Positions 1-6,746 of a stretch of DNA of 12,069 bases are shown here, piece after piece (the stretch's first letter is position 1; each line of letters opens with the position of its first letter). Where the stretch lies: positions 11,473-23,541 of the forward strand of contig DHOD01000088.1 of the NCBI GenBank assembly GCA_002407725.1, written 5' to 3'. The notes under the pieces are model-generated. The model made no database searches. It saw nothing but the letters and a program-made list of their open reading frames with translations, and was not told the DNA's origin. A program made the position numbers and the translations under genes. Origin of the DNA: Christensenella sp. UBA5399. GTDB taxonomy: Bacteria > Bacillota > Clostridia > Christensenellales > Christensenellaceae.

Positions 1-1
1 C

Positions 2-40
2 GCCGAAGGCGAAACCAATAAAATCCGCCGGACGCTGTGA
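2..40 (+). CDS. 3' end of an unidentified upstream gene (partial)
   Basis: An open frame enters from the left edge and ends at TGA 38-40, encoding only AEGETNKIRRTL. That sequence looks like an ordinary charged C-terminus. A second open frame (from position 3 to TAA 132-134) also enters from the left but its translation, rich in Cys, His and Met with no pattern, is less protein-like. The + strand terminator at 192-221 shows that something upstream is transcribed in this direction. Twelve residues are too few to name a family. Confidence 0.25.
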   Translation, partial: AEGETNKIRRTL

Positions 41-58
41 GCATGAGGTGAGCCAACC

Positions 59-103
59 AATGGTGCAGCGAGCCCATGACGAATGTGTGCGAAGCTGCAC
101 ATT
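59..103 (+). other. Imperfect hairpin downstream of the edge gene
   Basis: GTGCAGC (63-69) pairs with GCTGCAC (94-100); AAT (59-61) and ATT (101-103) extend the stem across a one-base bulge, enclosing a 24-base loop. There is no T tract, so it is not a terminator. It may be a 3' UTR structure of the upstream transcript or chance. Confidence 0.3.
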
Positions 104-191
104 GACCCCAAAGGAATTCCAGTTAGTTATGTAAGTCGTCCCCAAAACATCGCATATATTTTTACCAGACGTTATTTTTTTAACAGTCTGA

Positions 192-221
192 AACGCACGG
201 AAATAATCCCGTGCGTTTTTT
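192..221 (+). terminator. Rho-independent terminator of the upstream unit
   Basis: A perfect 9-bp stem (AACGCACGG 192-200 with CCGTGCGTT 209-217), an 8-base loop and a T run through 221. Read on the opposite strand the stem is followed by only a short broken T tract, so the main direction is +, ending transcription from the gene at the left edge. It lies just past the stop of the minus-strand gene 242-487 and might stop that transcript weakly too. Confidence 0.85.
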
Positions 222-241
222 GGTCCTTCGATGTATGAACA

Positions 242-487
242 TCAATCGTATTTGACCTGGGGATCGTCGTCTGCAAGCCATAGCCCTTTGTATTTGTAGA
301 GATAAACCTCTTTGTCGTCGTCGCCGATATAGACCGCATAGCAATCCCTGTCGGCGCCCTGAAACCATTTCCAGCCGAAATGCTTGGAGAAAAACACGGG
401 GTAAGTCCGCCCGTCCGGGTACGAGACCGATTCGATAAACAAATGACCTTCTTCTACAGAACCTGTAATGATGACGCCGCTGACCAT
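242..487 (-). CDS. Small orphan protein of unknown function (81 aa)
   Basis: This is the only minus-strand gene I support. It encodes 81 residues, acidic overall and rich in aromatic residues and Gly/Asp (a WKW at about 38-40, a DDD near 56-58, and a YLYKYKGLW stretch at about 62-70), which looks like a small compact beta-rich soluble protein. There is no signal peptide and no membrane segment. The start is backed by a GGAGGT ribosome binding site about 8 bases upstream on its own strand. It lies divergent to cysS, with about 120 bases between its start and the cysS promoter; I found no convincing -35/-10 pair of its own. I recognise no family. The ribosome binding site and the non-random composition argue that it is real rather than a shadow, since no + strand gene overlaps it. 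Confidence 0.6.
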   Translation of the reverse strand: MVSGVIITGSVEEGHLFIESVSYPDGRTYPVFFSKHFGWKWFQGADRDCYAVYIGDDDKEVYLYKYKGLWLADDDPQVKYD

Positions 488-584
488 AACCTGATACCTC
501 CGTTGTATTTGATGGCACCATTGTATCCGTTGCGGCGTTTGCCGTTTTCCGCCAAAGTTTCAGCAATAAAGCTATGTTTTGCTG

Positions 585-613
585 TTGTGAAACGAATGCT
601 TTTATATTATAAT
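585..613 (+). promoter_or_regulatory. Sigma-A promoter of cysS
   Basis: -35 TTGTGA (585-590), 17-base spacer, perfect -10 TATAAT (608-613). Transcription would start near 620, giving a leader of about 40 bases. That is too short for a T-box, which many Firmicute aminoacyl-tRNA synthetase genes carry. Confidence 0.78.
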
Positions 614-657
614 AGAACTTACGTATTTTTACAGACAACGATGTGAGGAGGCCTTTT

Positions 658-2040
658 TTGAAGATCGTAAATACTGCATCCGGCAAAAAGGAAGAATTTG
701 CGCCGGTGACGGAAAATAAAGCCAATATATATGTCTGCGGCCCAACGGTGTATAACTACTTCCACATAGGCAACGCGCGGCCGTTTATCATATTCGATAC
801 GCTCAGGCGTTACTTGGAGTTTCGCGGGTATGACGTTACGTACGTACAAAACTTTACGGATGTGGACGACAAAATGATTCGCGAAGCGGCGCAGGAAGGC
901 ATCACGGTGCAGCAACTGGGAGAGCGCTTCATTGCCGAATACTTCAAGGACGCGGATGCGCTGCACATCCGGAAGGCGGATGCGCACCCCAAGGCAACGG
1001 AGCACATAGACGACATCATTGCGCTGGTGCAAAAGCTGATTGCAGGCGGCCATGCGTACGAGGCCGATGGCGACGTGTACTTTGATGTGGAATCGTACCC
1101 CGGCTACGGCAAACTCTCCGGCCAGGATTTGTCCGAGCTGGAAATGGGCGCGCGGGTGGACGTCAATGACAAAAAGAAAAACCCGATGGATTTTGCGCTG
1201 TGGAAGGCAAAAAAGCCCGGCGAAATTGCATGGGACAGCCCGTGGGGCGAGGGCAGGCCGGGCTGGCACATCGAGTGTTCGGCTATGAGCATGAAATACC
1301 TGGGCGATACGGTCGACATACACGGCGGCGGCCAGGACCTCAAATTTCCCCATCATGAAAATGAGATTGCGCAAAGCGAGGCGGCGACAGGCAAGCCGTT
1401 TGTAAAGTACTGGATGCACAACGGGTACATCAACATTGATAACAAAAAGATGTCCAAGTCGGAGGGCAATTTTTTTACGGTACGGGATATATTGAAGGAT
1501 TTTGACGGCACGGTCATCCGGCTGTTTATGCTGGATTCGCACTATGCCAGCCCCATCAATTTTTCGCGGGATCTGCTAAGCCAGTCGGAGAAGGCATACG
1601 AACGCATTAAAAATGCCAGGGAAAACCTGCTTTATGTTGCGGAGCATCCCAAAAACCAGGACATCGATATTTCCGGCGCAATGCATGCGCTTGACGAAGG
1701 GTTTAACGCCAGCATGGACGACGACCTGAACACGGCAGGGGCAATCGGCGTAATATTTGATTATGTCAAGGCGGTCAACACGCTGTTTGCGGATGGCGGC
1801 CCGGCGCCTAAAGCCAAAGCGGCGCTGACGGCGCTGGATGACAGGCTGGATGTGCTGGGGCTGTTGCCACAAGGCGACGACGGCGGGATCCCGGCCGACG
1901 TTGCGCGGCTCGCAGCCGAGCGCGATGCGGCACGGCAAAACAAGGATTGGGCGGAGTCCGACAGGCTGCGTGACCTGATACAGGGGATGGGATATGAAAT
2001 CAAGGACACAAAAGACGGAGCGAAAATAAGCAAATTATAG
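658..2040 (+). CDS. cysS: Cysteinyl-tRNA synthetase
   Basis: Charges tRNA-Cys with cysteine using ATP in the cytoplasm; class I synthetase. With the start at TTG 658 the protein has 460 residues, the family norm, and begins MKIVNT as relatives do. Visible signatures are CGPTVYNYFHIGN (Cys27; HIGH-type motif at 36-39), GWHIECSAM (Cys207), HGGGQDL followed by HHENE (His232, Glu236) and KMSKS at 264-268. Cys27, Cys207, His232 and Glu236 match the known zinc-binding positions of the family. The reading frame is open back to GTG 643, but a consensus AGGAGG (646-651) lies inside that extension and is placed 6 bases before TTG 658, so 658 is the likely start. It is first in a short unit with the membrane protein 15 bases downstream. 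In many Clostridia cysS is followed directly by mrnC; here other genes lie between. Confidence 0.97.
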   Translation: MKIVNTASGKKEEFAPVTENKANIYVCGPTVYNYFHIGNARPFIIFDTLRRYLEFRGYDVTYVQNFTDVDDKMIREAAQEGITVQQLGERFIAEYFKDADALHIRKADAHPKATEHIDDIIALVQKLIAGGHAYEADGDVYFDVESYPGYGKLSGQDLSELEMGARVDVNDKKKNPMDFALWKAKKPGEIAWDSPWGEGRPGWHIECSAMSMKYLGDTVDIHGGGQDLKFPHHENEIAQSEAATGKPFVKYWMHNGYINIDNKKMSKSEGNFFTVRDILKDFDGTVIRLFMLDSHYASPINFSRDLLSQSEKAYERIKNARENLLYVAEHPKNQDIDISGAMHALDEGFNASMDDDLNTAGAIGVIFDYVKAVNTLFADGGPAPKAKAALTALDDRLDVLGLLPQGDDGGIPADVARLAAERDAARQNKDWAESDRLRDLIQGMGYEIKDTKDGAKISKL

Positions 2041-2054
2041 GGGGACTATAGGCG

Positions 2055-2390
2055 ATGGGTACAGGCATGGAATTTATGTTGATATTCAACATATTTATTG
2101 CGGCATATCTGCTGTATTATGCCATCAAGGGCGATGGCAAGGTTTACGAAAACGATTATCCCAAGGCAATGCAGGAGGAGCACAGGAGAATGCTCCGGAT
2201 GTTTTGCTGGATTGCCGGCGCGGGCATGCTGGTGCTCTCCATACTGGAGTTTATGAACGGCTTTGGGTCGGTGTTCACAATTGTAAGCATTGCGTTTGTA
2301 CTGGGGTGCATCGTGGTGTATTTTGTGTTTTTCCGCATCAAGTTCAAGGAATTCCTGAAAAAGGATAAGCCGGCGAAAAAGAGCAAATGA
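2055..2390 (+). CDS. Small three-helix membrane protein, unknown function
   Basis: A 111-residue protein with three predicted membrane segments (about residues 6-23, 49-66 and 73-93) joined by a charged loop (about 24-48, with several Glu, Lys and Arg) and ending in a lysine-rich tail. It starts 15 bases after the cysS stop, with GGGG at 2041-2044 as a modest ribosome binding site; ATG 2067 (residue 5) is an alternative start. It is probably cotranscribed with cysS. I recognise no family and see no catalytic motif. The basic tail suggests a cytoplasmic C-terminus. Confidence 0.72.
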   Translation: MGTGMEFMLIFNIFIAAYLLYYAIKGDGKVYENDYPKAMQEEHRRMLRMFCWIAGAGMLVLSILEFMNGFGSVFTIVSIAFVLGCIVVYFVFFRIKFKEFLKKDKPAKKSK

Positions 2391-2476
2391 TGCGTGTCTT
2401 GTGCTGTGTATAGGTATGGTAATTGCAAGAAATTGGTGCAATTGTATATTATCTGTGAATAATATATCTTACGATC

Positions 2477-2504
2477 TTGAAAAAAATTGCATGTAGTATA
2501 TAAT
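2477..2504 (+). promoter_or_regulatory. Promoter of the cyclase-to-sigH operon
   Basis: -35 TTGAAA (2477-2482), 16-base spacer, -10 TATAAT (2499-2504). It lies in an AT-rich gap after the cysS unit and is the only good promoter ahead of the six-gene operon. An AT-only inverted repeat (ATAATTATT 2500-2508 with AATAATTAT 2520-2528) straddles the -10 and the expected start point and could be an operator or simply AT-rich sequence. Confidence 0.62.
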
Positions 2505-2527
2505 TATTATTGGAACGGTAATAATTA

Positions 2528-3100
2528 TTGAAGAGGTGTAGGAACATTAAGATTATAGATATTACAAGAGATTTAAACGAGAACATAAAAATATATGAAG
2601 GAGACCCGCCTTTCACGCTGGAGAAGTTTTATTCGGTGGAGAACAACGGGTTTGCAATTGCGCACCTTTCAATGGGTACGCACAGCGGGACACATATTGA
2701 TGCGCCCAGCCATGTGATTCCCGAAGGCAGAGGTGTGAAGGAAATTCCGCTTTCCGACCTGGTGGGCGAATGCATCGTGGTGGACAGGAACAGCATGAAA
2801 GTCCCCGCGGGCATCAAGCGTGTGATTGTAAAAGGCGGCGAGGAAAAAAACGGCAGGATTACCGAGAGCCAGGCAAGAAAGCTGGTGGATGCGGGGGTGC
2901 GCCTTGTAGGCACCGACAGCCTGTCGCTTGGCAGCGACGAGGTGCACAAGATATTGCTGGGCGAAGGGTGTGCTATATTGGAATATCTGGATTTAAAGAA
3001 AGCTGAAACGGGCATTTATATGCTTTGCGCAATGCCGCTCAAAATTGCGGCGGATGGCTCGCCGGTCAGGGCCTGCCTGATACAGGGCGTCTGCGAATGA
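2528..3100 (+). CDS. Cyclase-family (kynurenine formamidase-like) metal hydrolase
   Basis: Member of the PF04199 cyclase/KynB-like family of metal-dependent hydrolases, which act on amides, lactones or related bonds. The family signature HxGTHxDxPxH is intact (His52, His56, Asp58, His62 counting from TTG 2528), and the typical later His140 and Glu152 are present. The size (184-190 aa) is normal. The substrate cannot be read from sequence; no tryptophan catabolism genes are nearby, so kynurenine is not assumed. The listed start is TTG 2528, the nearest conventional start codon, but it has only a weak ribosome binding site. ATT 2546 sits 7 bases after GAGGTG (2533-2538) and would give MKIIDITR, the usual N-terminus of the family, so it may be the real start. 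First gene of the operon; its stop overlaps the next ATG by four bases. Confidence 0.9.
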   Translation: MKRCRNIKIIDITRDLNENIKIYEGDPPFTLEKFYSVENNGFAIAHLSMGTHSGTHIDAPSHVIPEGRGVKEIPLSDLVGECIVVDRNSMKVPAGIKRVIVKGGEEKNGRITESQARKLVDAGVRLVGTDSLSLGSDEVHKILLGEGCAILEYLDLKKAETGIYMLCAMPLKIAADGSPVRACLIQGVCE

Positions 3101-3804
3101 AGGAAACGACAAGGGGTAGGAAGGCAGTATCGGGCGTAACCGCTTGCGTCGGCGCAGTGTTGCTGGTGCTGGCGGCGGCGGTGGCGTGTATCGAGGGCGT
3201 GGCGTTTGACCGGGGGTTTTATACAAGGGAGTATACCAAGCTGGATACGGCGGCTTATGTCGGCGTGGACAGCGGGACGTTGTGGGAAGCAAGCGAAACG
3301 CTGCTCGATTATCTGGAGGGCGGCAGGGAAACGCTGGACATGCCCGCGGTGATAGACGGCAGCGAGCAGGAGTATTATAACGAGCGCGAAAAGCAGCATA
3401 TGGTGGATGTCGCGGTGCTGAACCAGAACGCCGTCCGTTTTATGGTTTTTGGATTTGTGGCAGGCGCGGTGTTGATTGCAGTTTCTTATATGGTCATCCG
3501 AAAAGCGTACATCGTGTGCAAGTGCGCTTTTTTCAGTATTATTGGCGTGCTTTGCGGGTTTGGGGCGATCGCCGTCTGGGCGGCAGCCGACTTTAACTCG
3601 TTCTGGATCAATTTTCACCATGTGTTTTTCAGCAACGACCTGTGGGTACTGGACCCGGCGACATCCCGTATGATCAGGATGTTCGAGCAGTCGTTCTTTT
3701 TTGATATGGTGTCGCTGATTCTGGTGCTGTTCATATCGATTGTGGTGGCGTCGCTGCTGGCGACAGGGATCGCGTACAAAAAGCTGGAAAGAAGAAACGT
3801 GTGA
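3097..3804 (+). CDS. TIGR01906/DUF1461-family integral membrane protein
   Basis: A 235-residue membrane protein with four predicted helices at about 12-34, 114-134, 142-164 and 205-227 and a large, probably extracytoplasmic, loop between the first two. The segment at about 166-203 carries the family hallmark: aromatic-rich FNSFW, then FH, FFSNDLW, LDPAT, and a FFFD just before the last helix. The function of this family is unknown. The start is ATG 3097, whose ATGA overlaps the stop of the cyclase gene, suggesting translational coupling; the frame is open further upstream but only inside the cyclase gene. The stop is one base before tsaD. The context says only that it is coexpressed with RNA-modification genes. 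Confidence 0.85.
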   Translation: MKETTRGRKAVSGVTACVGAVLLVLAAAVACIEGVAFDRGFYTREYTKLDTAAYVGVDSGTLWEASETLLDYLEGGRETLDMPAVIDGSEQEYYNEREKQHMVDVAVLNQNAVRFMVFGFVAGAVLIAVSYMVIRKAYIVCKCAFFSIIGVLCGFGAIAVWAAADFNSFWINFHHVFFSNDLWVLDPATSRMIRMFEQSFFFDMVSLILVLFISIVVASLLATGIAYKKLERRNV

Positions 3805-3805
3805 G

Positions 3806-4819
3806 ATGAATATTTTGGCAGTGGAAACATCGTGTGACGAAACAGCGGCCGCCGTCGTACAGGACGGGCGGCTTGTGCTGTCTGACGAGGTGTTTTCGCA
3901 GATCGATATACACAGGGAGTACGGCGGCGTGGTACCGGAGATCGCGTCGCGCAGCCATATTGAAAAGCTGCCGCTGGTTGTGCCTGCCGCAGCGGAGGCC
4001 GCGGGTGGAAGGGACAACATTGATGCGGTGGCCGTGACGTACGGGCCGGGGCTGGTGGGCGCGCTGCTCACGGGTGTTTCATACGCAAAGGCGCTTGCTT
4101 ATGCGTGGAAAAAGCCGCTGGTGCCCGTCAACCACATTGCGGGGCATATTTGCTCGAATTACATATCGCACCCTGGCCTGGAGCCGCCTTTCCTTTGCCT
4201 GGTCATATCGGGCGGGCATACGCAGATTGTCCAGGTGCGGGGCTATGACGATTATGTTACCATAGGGCAGACACGGGATGACGCGGCAGGGGAGGCGATC
4301 GACAAGGTGGCGCGCGTGTTGGGATTGGAATACCCCGGTGGGCCGAACCTGCAAAAGTACGCCATGCAGGGCGATCCTGAAAAATACCAATTGCCCAGGG
4401 CGTTTCGGGGCGAGACGCATCTGGATTTCTCATTCAGCGGGCTGAAGACGGCCGTGATCAACATGCTGCACAGGTTTGGGCAAACGGGCGAGCCGTACAA
4501 GGGCGAGGATGTGGCGGCGTCGTTTTTGAAGACGGTGGCGGATACTTTGGCTGCCAACTGCTTTGAGGCGCTTGGGTGCAGCGGCGGGCGTAAGCTTGCG
4601 GTGGCGGGCGGCGTCAGCGCCAATGCACAGATACGCGCGGCAATACTGGACAGGGCGGAGCGGGAAGATGTGCAGGTGTATTTTCCCAAATCGGAATATT
4701 GCACCGACAACGCGGCAATGATTGCTTCGGCGGGGTTTTACGCCCACCAGGCGGGAAAGACCGCGGGAATGGATTTGAATGCCCGGCCGGTGGAAGAACT
4801 GGGGGAAGTGCGATGCTGA
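3806..4819 (+). CDS. tsaD: tRNA N6-threonylcarbamoyladenosine transferase TsaD
   Basis: Catalyses the final transfer of the threonylcarbamoyl group from threonylcarbamoyl-AMP to A37 of ANN-decoding tRNAs, acting with TsaB and TsaE in bacteria; essential in most. The protein has 337 residues, the same length as the E. coli enzyme. It begins MNILAVETSCDET, the ASKHA phosphate-binding start of the family, and has the metal-binding HIAGH (His110, His114), SGGHTQ, the DDAAGEAIDK segment, FSFSGLKTA, GGVSAN and CTDNAAM. The start ATG 3806 lies one base after the DUF1461 stop, and the longer frame upstream would overlap that gene. tsaB and tsaE, often its neighbours, are not in the window. The 3' end overlaps mrnC by 7 bases. 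Confidence 0.97.
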   Translation: MNILAVETSCDETAAAVVQDGRLVLSDEVFSQIDIHREYGGVVPEIASRSHIEKLPLVVPAAAEAAGGRDNIDAVAVTYGPGLVGALLTGVSYAKALAYAWKKPLVPVNHIAGHICSNYISHPGLEPPFLCLVISGGHTQIVQVRGYDDYVTIGQTRDDAAGEAIDKVARVLGLEYPGGPNLQKYAMQGDPEKYQLPRAFRGETHLDFSFSGLKTAVINMLHRFGQTGEPYKGEDVAASFLKTVADTLAANCFEALGCSGGRKLAVAGGVSANAQIRAAILDRAEREDVQVYFPKSEYCTDNAAMIASAGFYAHQAGKTAGMDLNARPVEELGEVRC

Positions 4820-5223
4820 TTGACCAGAGCGAAGCGGTCAGCCAGGAAAAAGCGGCGCAGATGCCGCCGCTGGTACTGGCGTATATCGGCGACAGCGTTT
4901 ATGATATGTACGTGCGGACGCAGCTTGTGCTAAACCATGCGGGCGGGGCGGGGATGCTCCACAGCATGAGCACCGGTATTGTCAACGCACGGGCGCAGGC
5001 GGCGCTTGCGCGGCAGGTGGAAGACGGATTGACAGACCGGGAAAAGGATGTGTTCAGGCGGGGCAGGAACGCAAAGAGCGCGACGACGCCCAAAAACATG
5101 AGTGTGGCGGATTACCGGTATGCGACGGCGATAGAAGCGGTGGTGGGGTATTTGTACCTCACAGGGCAGGACGAGCGCCTGGCGGCGCTTTTGGCGGGGG
5201 CGGCGGATGCCGTACGGGAGTAA
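4813..5223 (+). CDS. mrnC: Mini-ribonuclease III
   Basis: A 136-residue RNase III catalytic domain without the double-stranded RNA-binding domain, as in B. subtilis MrnC, which matures the ends of 23S rRNA. Family motifs are clear: LAYIGDSVYDMYVR (Asp27 in the catalytic helix), RRGRNAKS and TPKN at about 83-95, and ATAIEAVVGYLYL (Glu108, the second catalytic acidic residue). The start is ATG 4813, overlapping the tsaD stop by 7 bases with a GGGGGA ribosome binding site just upstream; the longer upstream frame is a tsaD shadow. It is followed after 4 bases by the rRNA methyltransferase gene, the usual Firmicute neighbour. Confidence 0.94.
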   Translation: MLIDQSEAVSQEKAAQMPPLVLAYIGDSVYDMYVRTQLVLNHAGGAGMLHSMSTGIVNARAQAALARQVEDGLTDREKDVFRRGRNAKSATTPKNMSVADYRYATAIEAVVGYLYLTGQDERLAALLAGAADAVRE

Positions 5224-5227
5224 GAGT

Positions 5228-5986
5228 ATGGAAAACAGTGAGTATATTATTGGCAGAAACAGCGTGAGGGAGGCAATCAGGGCGGGAGAGCAGATCGACC
5301 GGCTGCTGGTGGTGCAGGGCGTGACAGACGGAAGCATCAAGGAGATACTGATGCTCGCGCGCACGGCCAAGATTGTTGTAAAAGAGATATCGCGCTATAA
5401 AATGGACGAGATGTGCGCCGGTATGGGGCACGAGGGCAAAACGGGCAACCATCAGGGAATAGCGGCCCAGGTGCCCGCATTCAAATACAGCGAACTGGAA
5501 GACGTTTTTCAATTGGCGGAATATCGCGGTGAAGAACCGTTTATCATTATACTGGACAGTGTGCAGGACCCGCAGAACCTGGGGGCGATCATACGCAGCG
5601 CGGAGGTGATGGGGGCGCATGGCGTCATCATCGGCAAGCGCAGGGCGGCGTCGCTGACCCCGGCGGCATATAAGGTGTCGTGCGGGGCTGCGCAGTATAT
5701 CCCGGTGGTCAAGGTAACAAACATCAACCAGACCATCGAGGAGCTGAAGAAGCGGAACATATGGGCGGTTGCGGCGGATATGGACGGCATGCCGCTTTCC
5801 ACAACCAACCTGCGGGGGGCGGCGGCGCTGGTGATCGGCGGCGAAGGCACCGGGGTTTCGCACCACACAAAAGAACTGTGCGACCTGGTTGTCAAAATAG
5901 AGATGAGCGGCAAGACGGGGTCGCTGAACGCGGCGTGTGCGGCCAGCGTGGTGATGTACGAAAAAAGGAGGCAGGACCTTACATAA
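5228..5986 (+). CDS. rlmB: 23S rRNA 2'-O-methyltransferase, TrmH/RlmB (SpoU) family
   Basis: SPOUT-class enzyme that transfers methyl from S-adenosylmethionine to a ribose 2'-OH. By family and position it probably methylates the 23S rRNA site of E. coli RlmB (G2251), though close relatives modify other sites. The 252 residues comprise an N-terminal substrate-binding domain (about 1-80, starting IIGRNSV) and the knotted catalytic domain. Motif 1 is at about 111-130 (DPQNLGAIIRSAE, with Asn117 and Arg123), motif 2 is GGEGTGVS (about 204-211), and motif 3 is GSLNAACAAS (about 231-240). The start ATG 5228 has GGGAG 7 bases upstream; ATG 5207 inside mrnC is in frame but would add residues not typical of the family. 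The last codon is followed immediately by the sigH ATG. Confidence 0.94.
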   Translation: MENSEYIIGRNSVREAIRAGEQIDRLLVVQGVTDGSIKEILMLARTAKIVVKEISRYKMDEMCAGMGHEGKTGNHQGIAAQVPAFKYSELEDVFQLAEYRGEEPFIIILDSVQDPQNLGAIIRSAEVMGAHGVIIGKRRAASLTPAAYKVSCGAAQYIPVVKVTNINQTIEELKKRNIWAVAADMDGMPLSTTNLRGAAALVIGGEGTGVSHHTKELCDLVVKIEMSGKTGSLNAACAASVVMYEKRRQDLT

Positions 5987-6655
5987 ATGTGTGACGAGAC
6001 GGCAAACAACGACAGTCTTGATATGCAGCAGGGGCGCCGCCACCTTCCGTATGAAGAGATGGCGGACGAGGATATTGTGGAGGCTGCGGCAGTGGACGCG
6101 GAAGCAACCGAGTTTCTGCTGAAAAAATATAAGAATTTTGTGCGGGCGAAGGCGCGTCCGTATTTTTTAATTGGCGCCGATAAAGAGGACATTGTGCAGG
6201 AAGGCATGATTGGGCTCTACAAGGCGATCCGGGATTTCCGAAAGGATAAGAACGCGTCTTTTCGGGCCTTTGCGGAGCTTTGCATCACCCGGCAGATTAT
6301 CAGCGCGATCAAAACGGCGACCCGGCAGAAGCATAGGCCACTCAATTCGTACGTTTCGCTTTCGCGGCCGGTGTACGATGAGGAATCGGAACGTACGCTT
6401 GTCGATATACTGGAGGGGGTGGTGATGTCCAACCCCGAGGATATTTTTATTGACAAGGAAGAGTTTGCGATCATTGAAGGGGAGATATCCAGCACGCTTT
6501 CCGCATTGGAGAAAAAGGTGCTGGCGCTGTATCTCAGGGGGAAATCGTATGTGCAGATTGCGCAGGTGCTGGGCCGGAGCGAGAAGTCGATCGACAACGC
6601 GTTGCAGCGGGCGAAGGGTAAAATCGATAAATTTCTGAAGGTGAAAGACAGCTGA
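5987..6655 (+). CDS. sigH: RNA polymerase sigma-H factor
   Basis: Alternative sigma factor of the sigma-70 family that in Bacillus directs the switch to stationary phase, competence and early sporulation. The 222 residues align along their whole length with B. subtilis SigH (218 aa) as I remember it. Region 2 is nearly identical: YFLIGADKEDIVQEGMIG at about 59-76 for core binding, then SFRAFAELCITRQI and TATRQKH for -10 recognition. Region 4 (about 170-217) has the helix-turn-helix ending in KSIDNALQRAK. The start ATG directly abuts the rlmB stop. The best ribosome binding site, AAGGAGG (5965-5971), is 15 bases away, which is long, but no in-frame start lies closer, so reinitiation from rlmB is likely. 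Presence of sigH does not itself prove sporulation. Confidence 0.95.
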   Translation: MCDETANNDSLDMQQGRRHLPYEEMADEDIVEAAAVDAEATEFLLKKYKNFVRAKARPYFLIGADKEDIVQEGMIGLYKAIRDFRKDKNASFRAFAELCITRQIISAIKTATRQKHRPLNSYVSLSRPVYDEESERTLVDILEGVVMSNPEDIFIDKEEFAIIEGEISSTLSALEKKVLALYLRGKSYVQIAQVLGRSEKSIDNALQRAKGKIDKFLKVKDS

Positions 6656-6670
6656 TTTTGTAACAAAACG

Positions 6671-6688
6671 ATTGGAAAAAATTCACAA
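6671..6688 (+). promoter_or_regulatory. Candidate Rex operator (autoregulatory)
   Basis: The right half is a perfect TTCACAA (6682-6688) of the known Rex consensus TTGTGAA-N4-TTCACAA. The left half (ATTGGAA at 6671-6677) matches only 4 of 7, or better if one base is missing. It covers the -35 box of the rex promoter, where a repressor would act. Binding is inferred. Confidence 0.35.
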
Positions 6689-6710
6689 AGTGGCGTATAT
6701 ATAGTATAAT
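6682..6710 (+). promoter_or_regulatory. Promoter of rex
   Basis: -35 TTCACA (6682-6687), 17-base spacer, perfect -10 TATAAT (6705-6710). The start point near 6717 leaves a leader of about 40 bases. There is no terminator after sigH, so readthrough from the upstream operon into rex is possible. Confidence 0.8.
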
Positions 6711-6746
6711 GGAACAAAATATAAGGCGTTTGCGTATACTATATAT
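6697..6746 (+). repeat. 12-bp perfect inverted repeat across the rex promoter and leader
   Basis: ATATATAGTATA (6697-6708) and TATACTATATAT (6735-6746) are exact reverse complements separated by 26 bases. The left arm includes part of the -10 box and the right arm abuts the GGAGG ribosome binding site of rex (6747-6751). RNA from the rex promoter lacks the left arm, so a hairpin could form only in readthrough RNA from sigH; in DNA it could be a two-site operator. Confidence 0.6.

Noticed and set aside
1..191. End of an insertion sequence or group II intron.
   Set aside because: One modest hairpin is present, but I see no recognisable terminal repeats, domain V sequence or transposase fragment; the stretch is too short to decide.
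619..1542. Long minus-strand open frame of 307 codons opposite cysS.
   Set aside because: It overlaps cysS completely, is rich in His/Arg/Val as expected from the reverse of GC-rich codons, and has no ribosome binding site.
2391..2476. Inverted repeat AATTGCA (2421-2427) / TGCAATT (2437-2443) as terminator of the cysS unit.
   Set aside because: The stem is only 7 AT-rich base pairs and no T run follows; I do not call it a terminator.
3016..4071. 351-codon minus-strand open frame.
   Set aside because: It runs across the DUF1461 and tsaD genes and through their junction; the composition is a shadow of the real genes.
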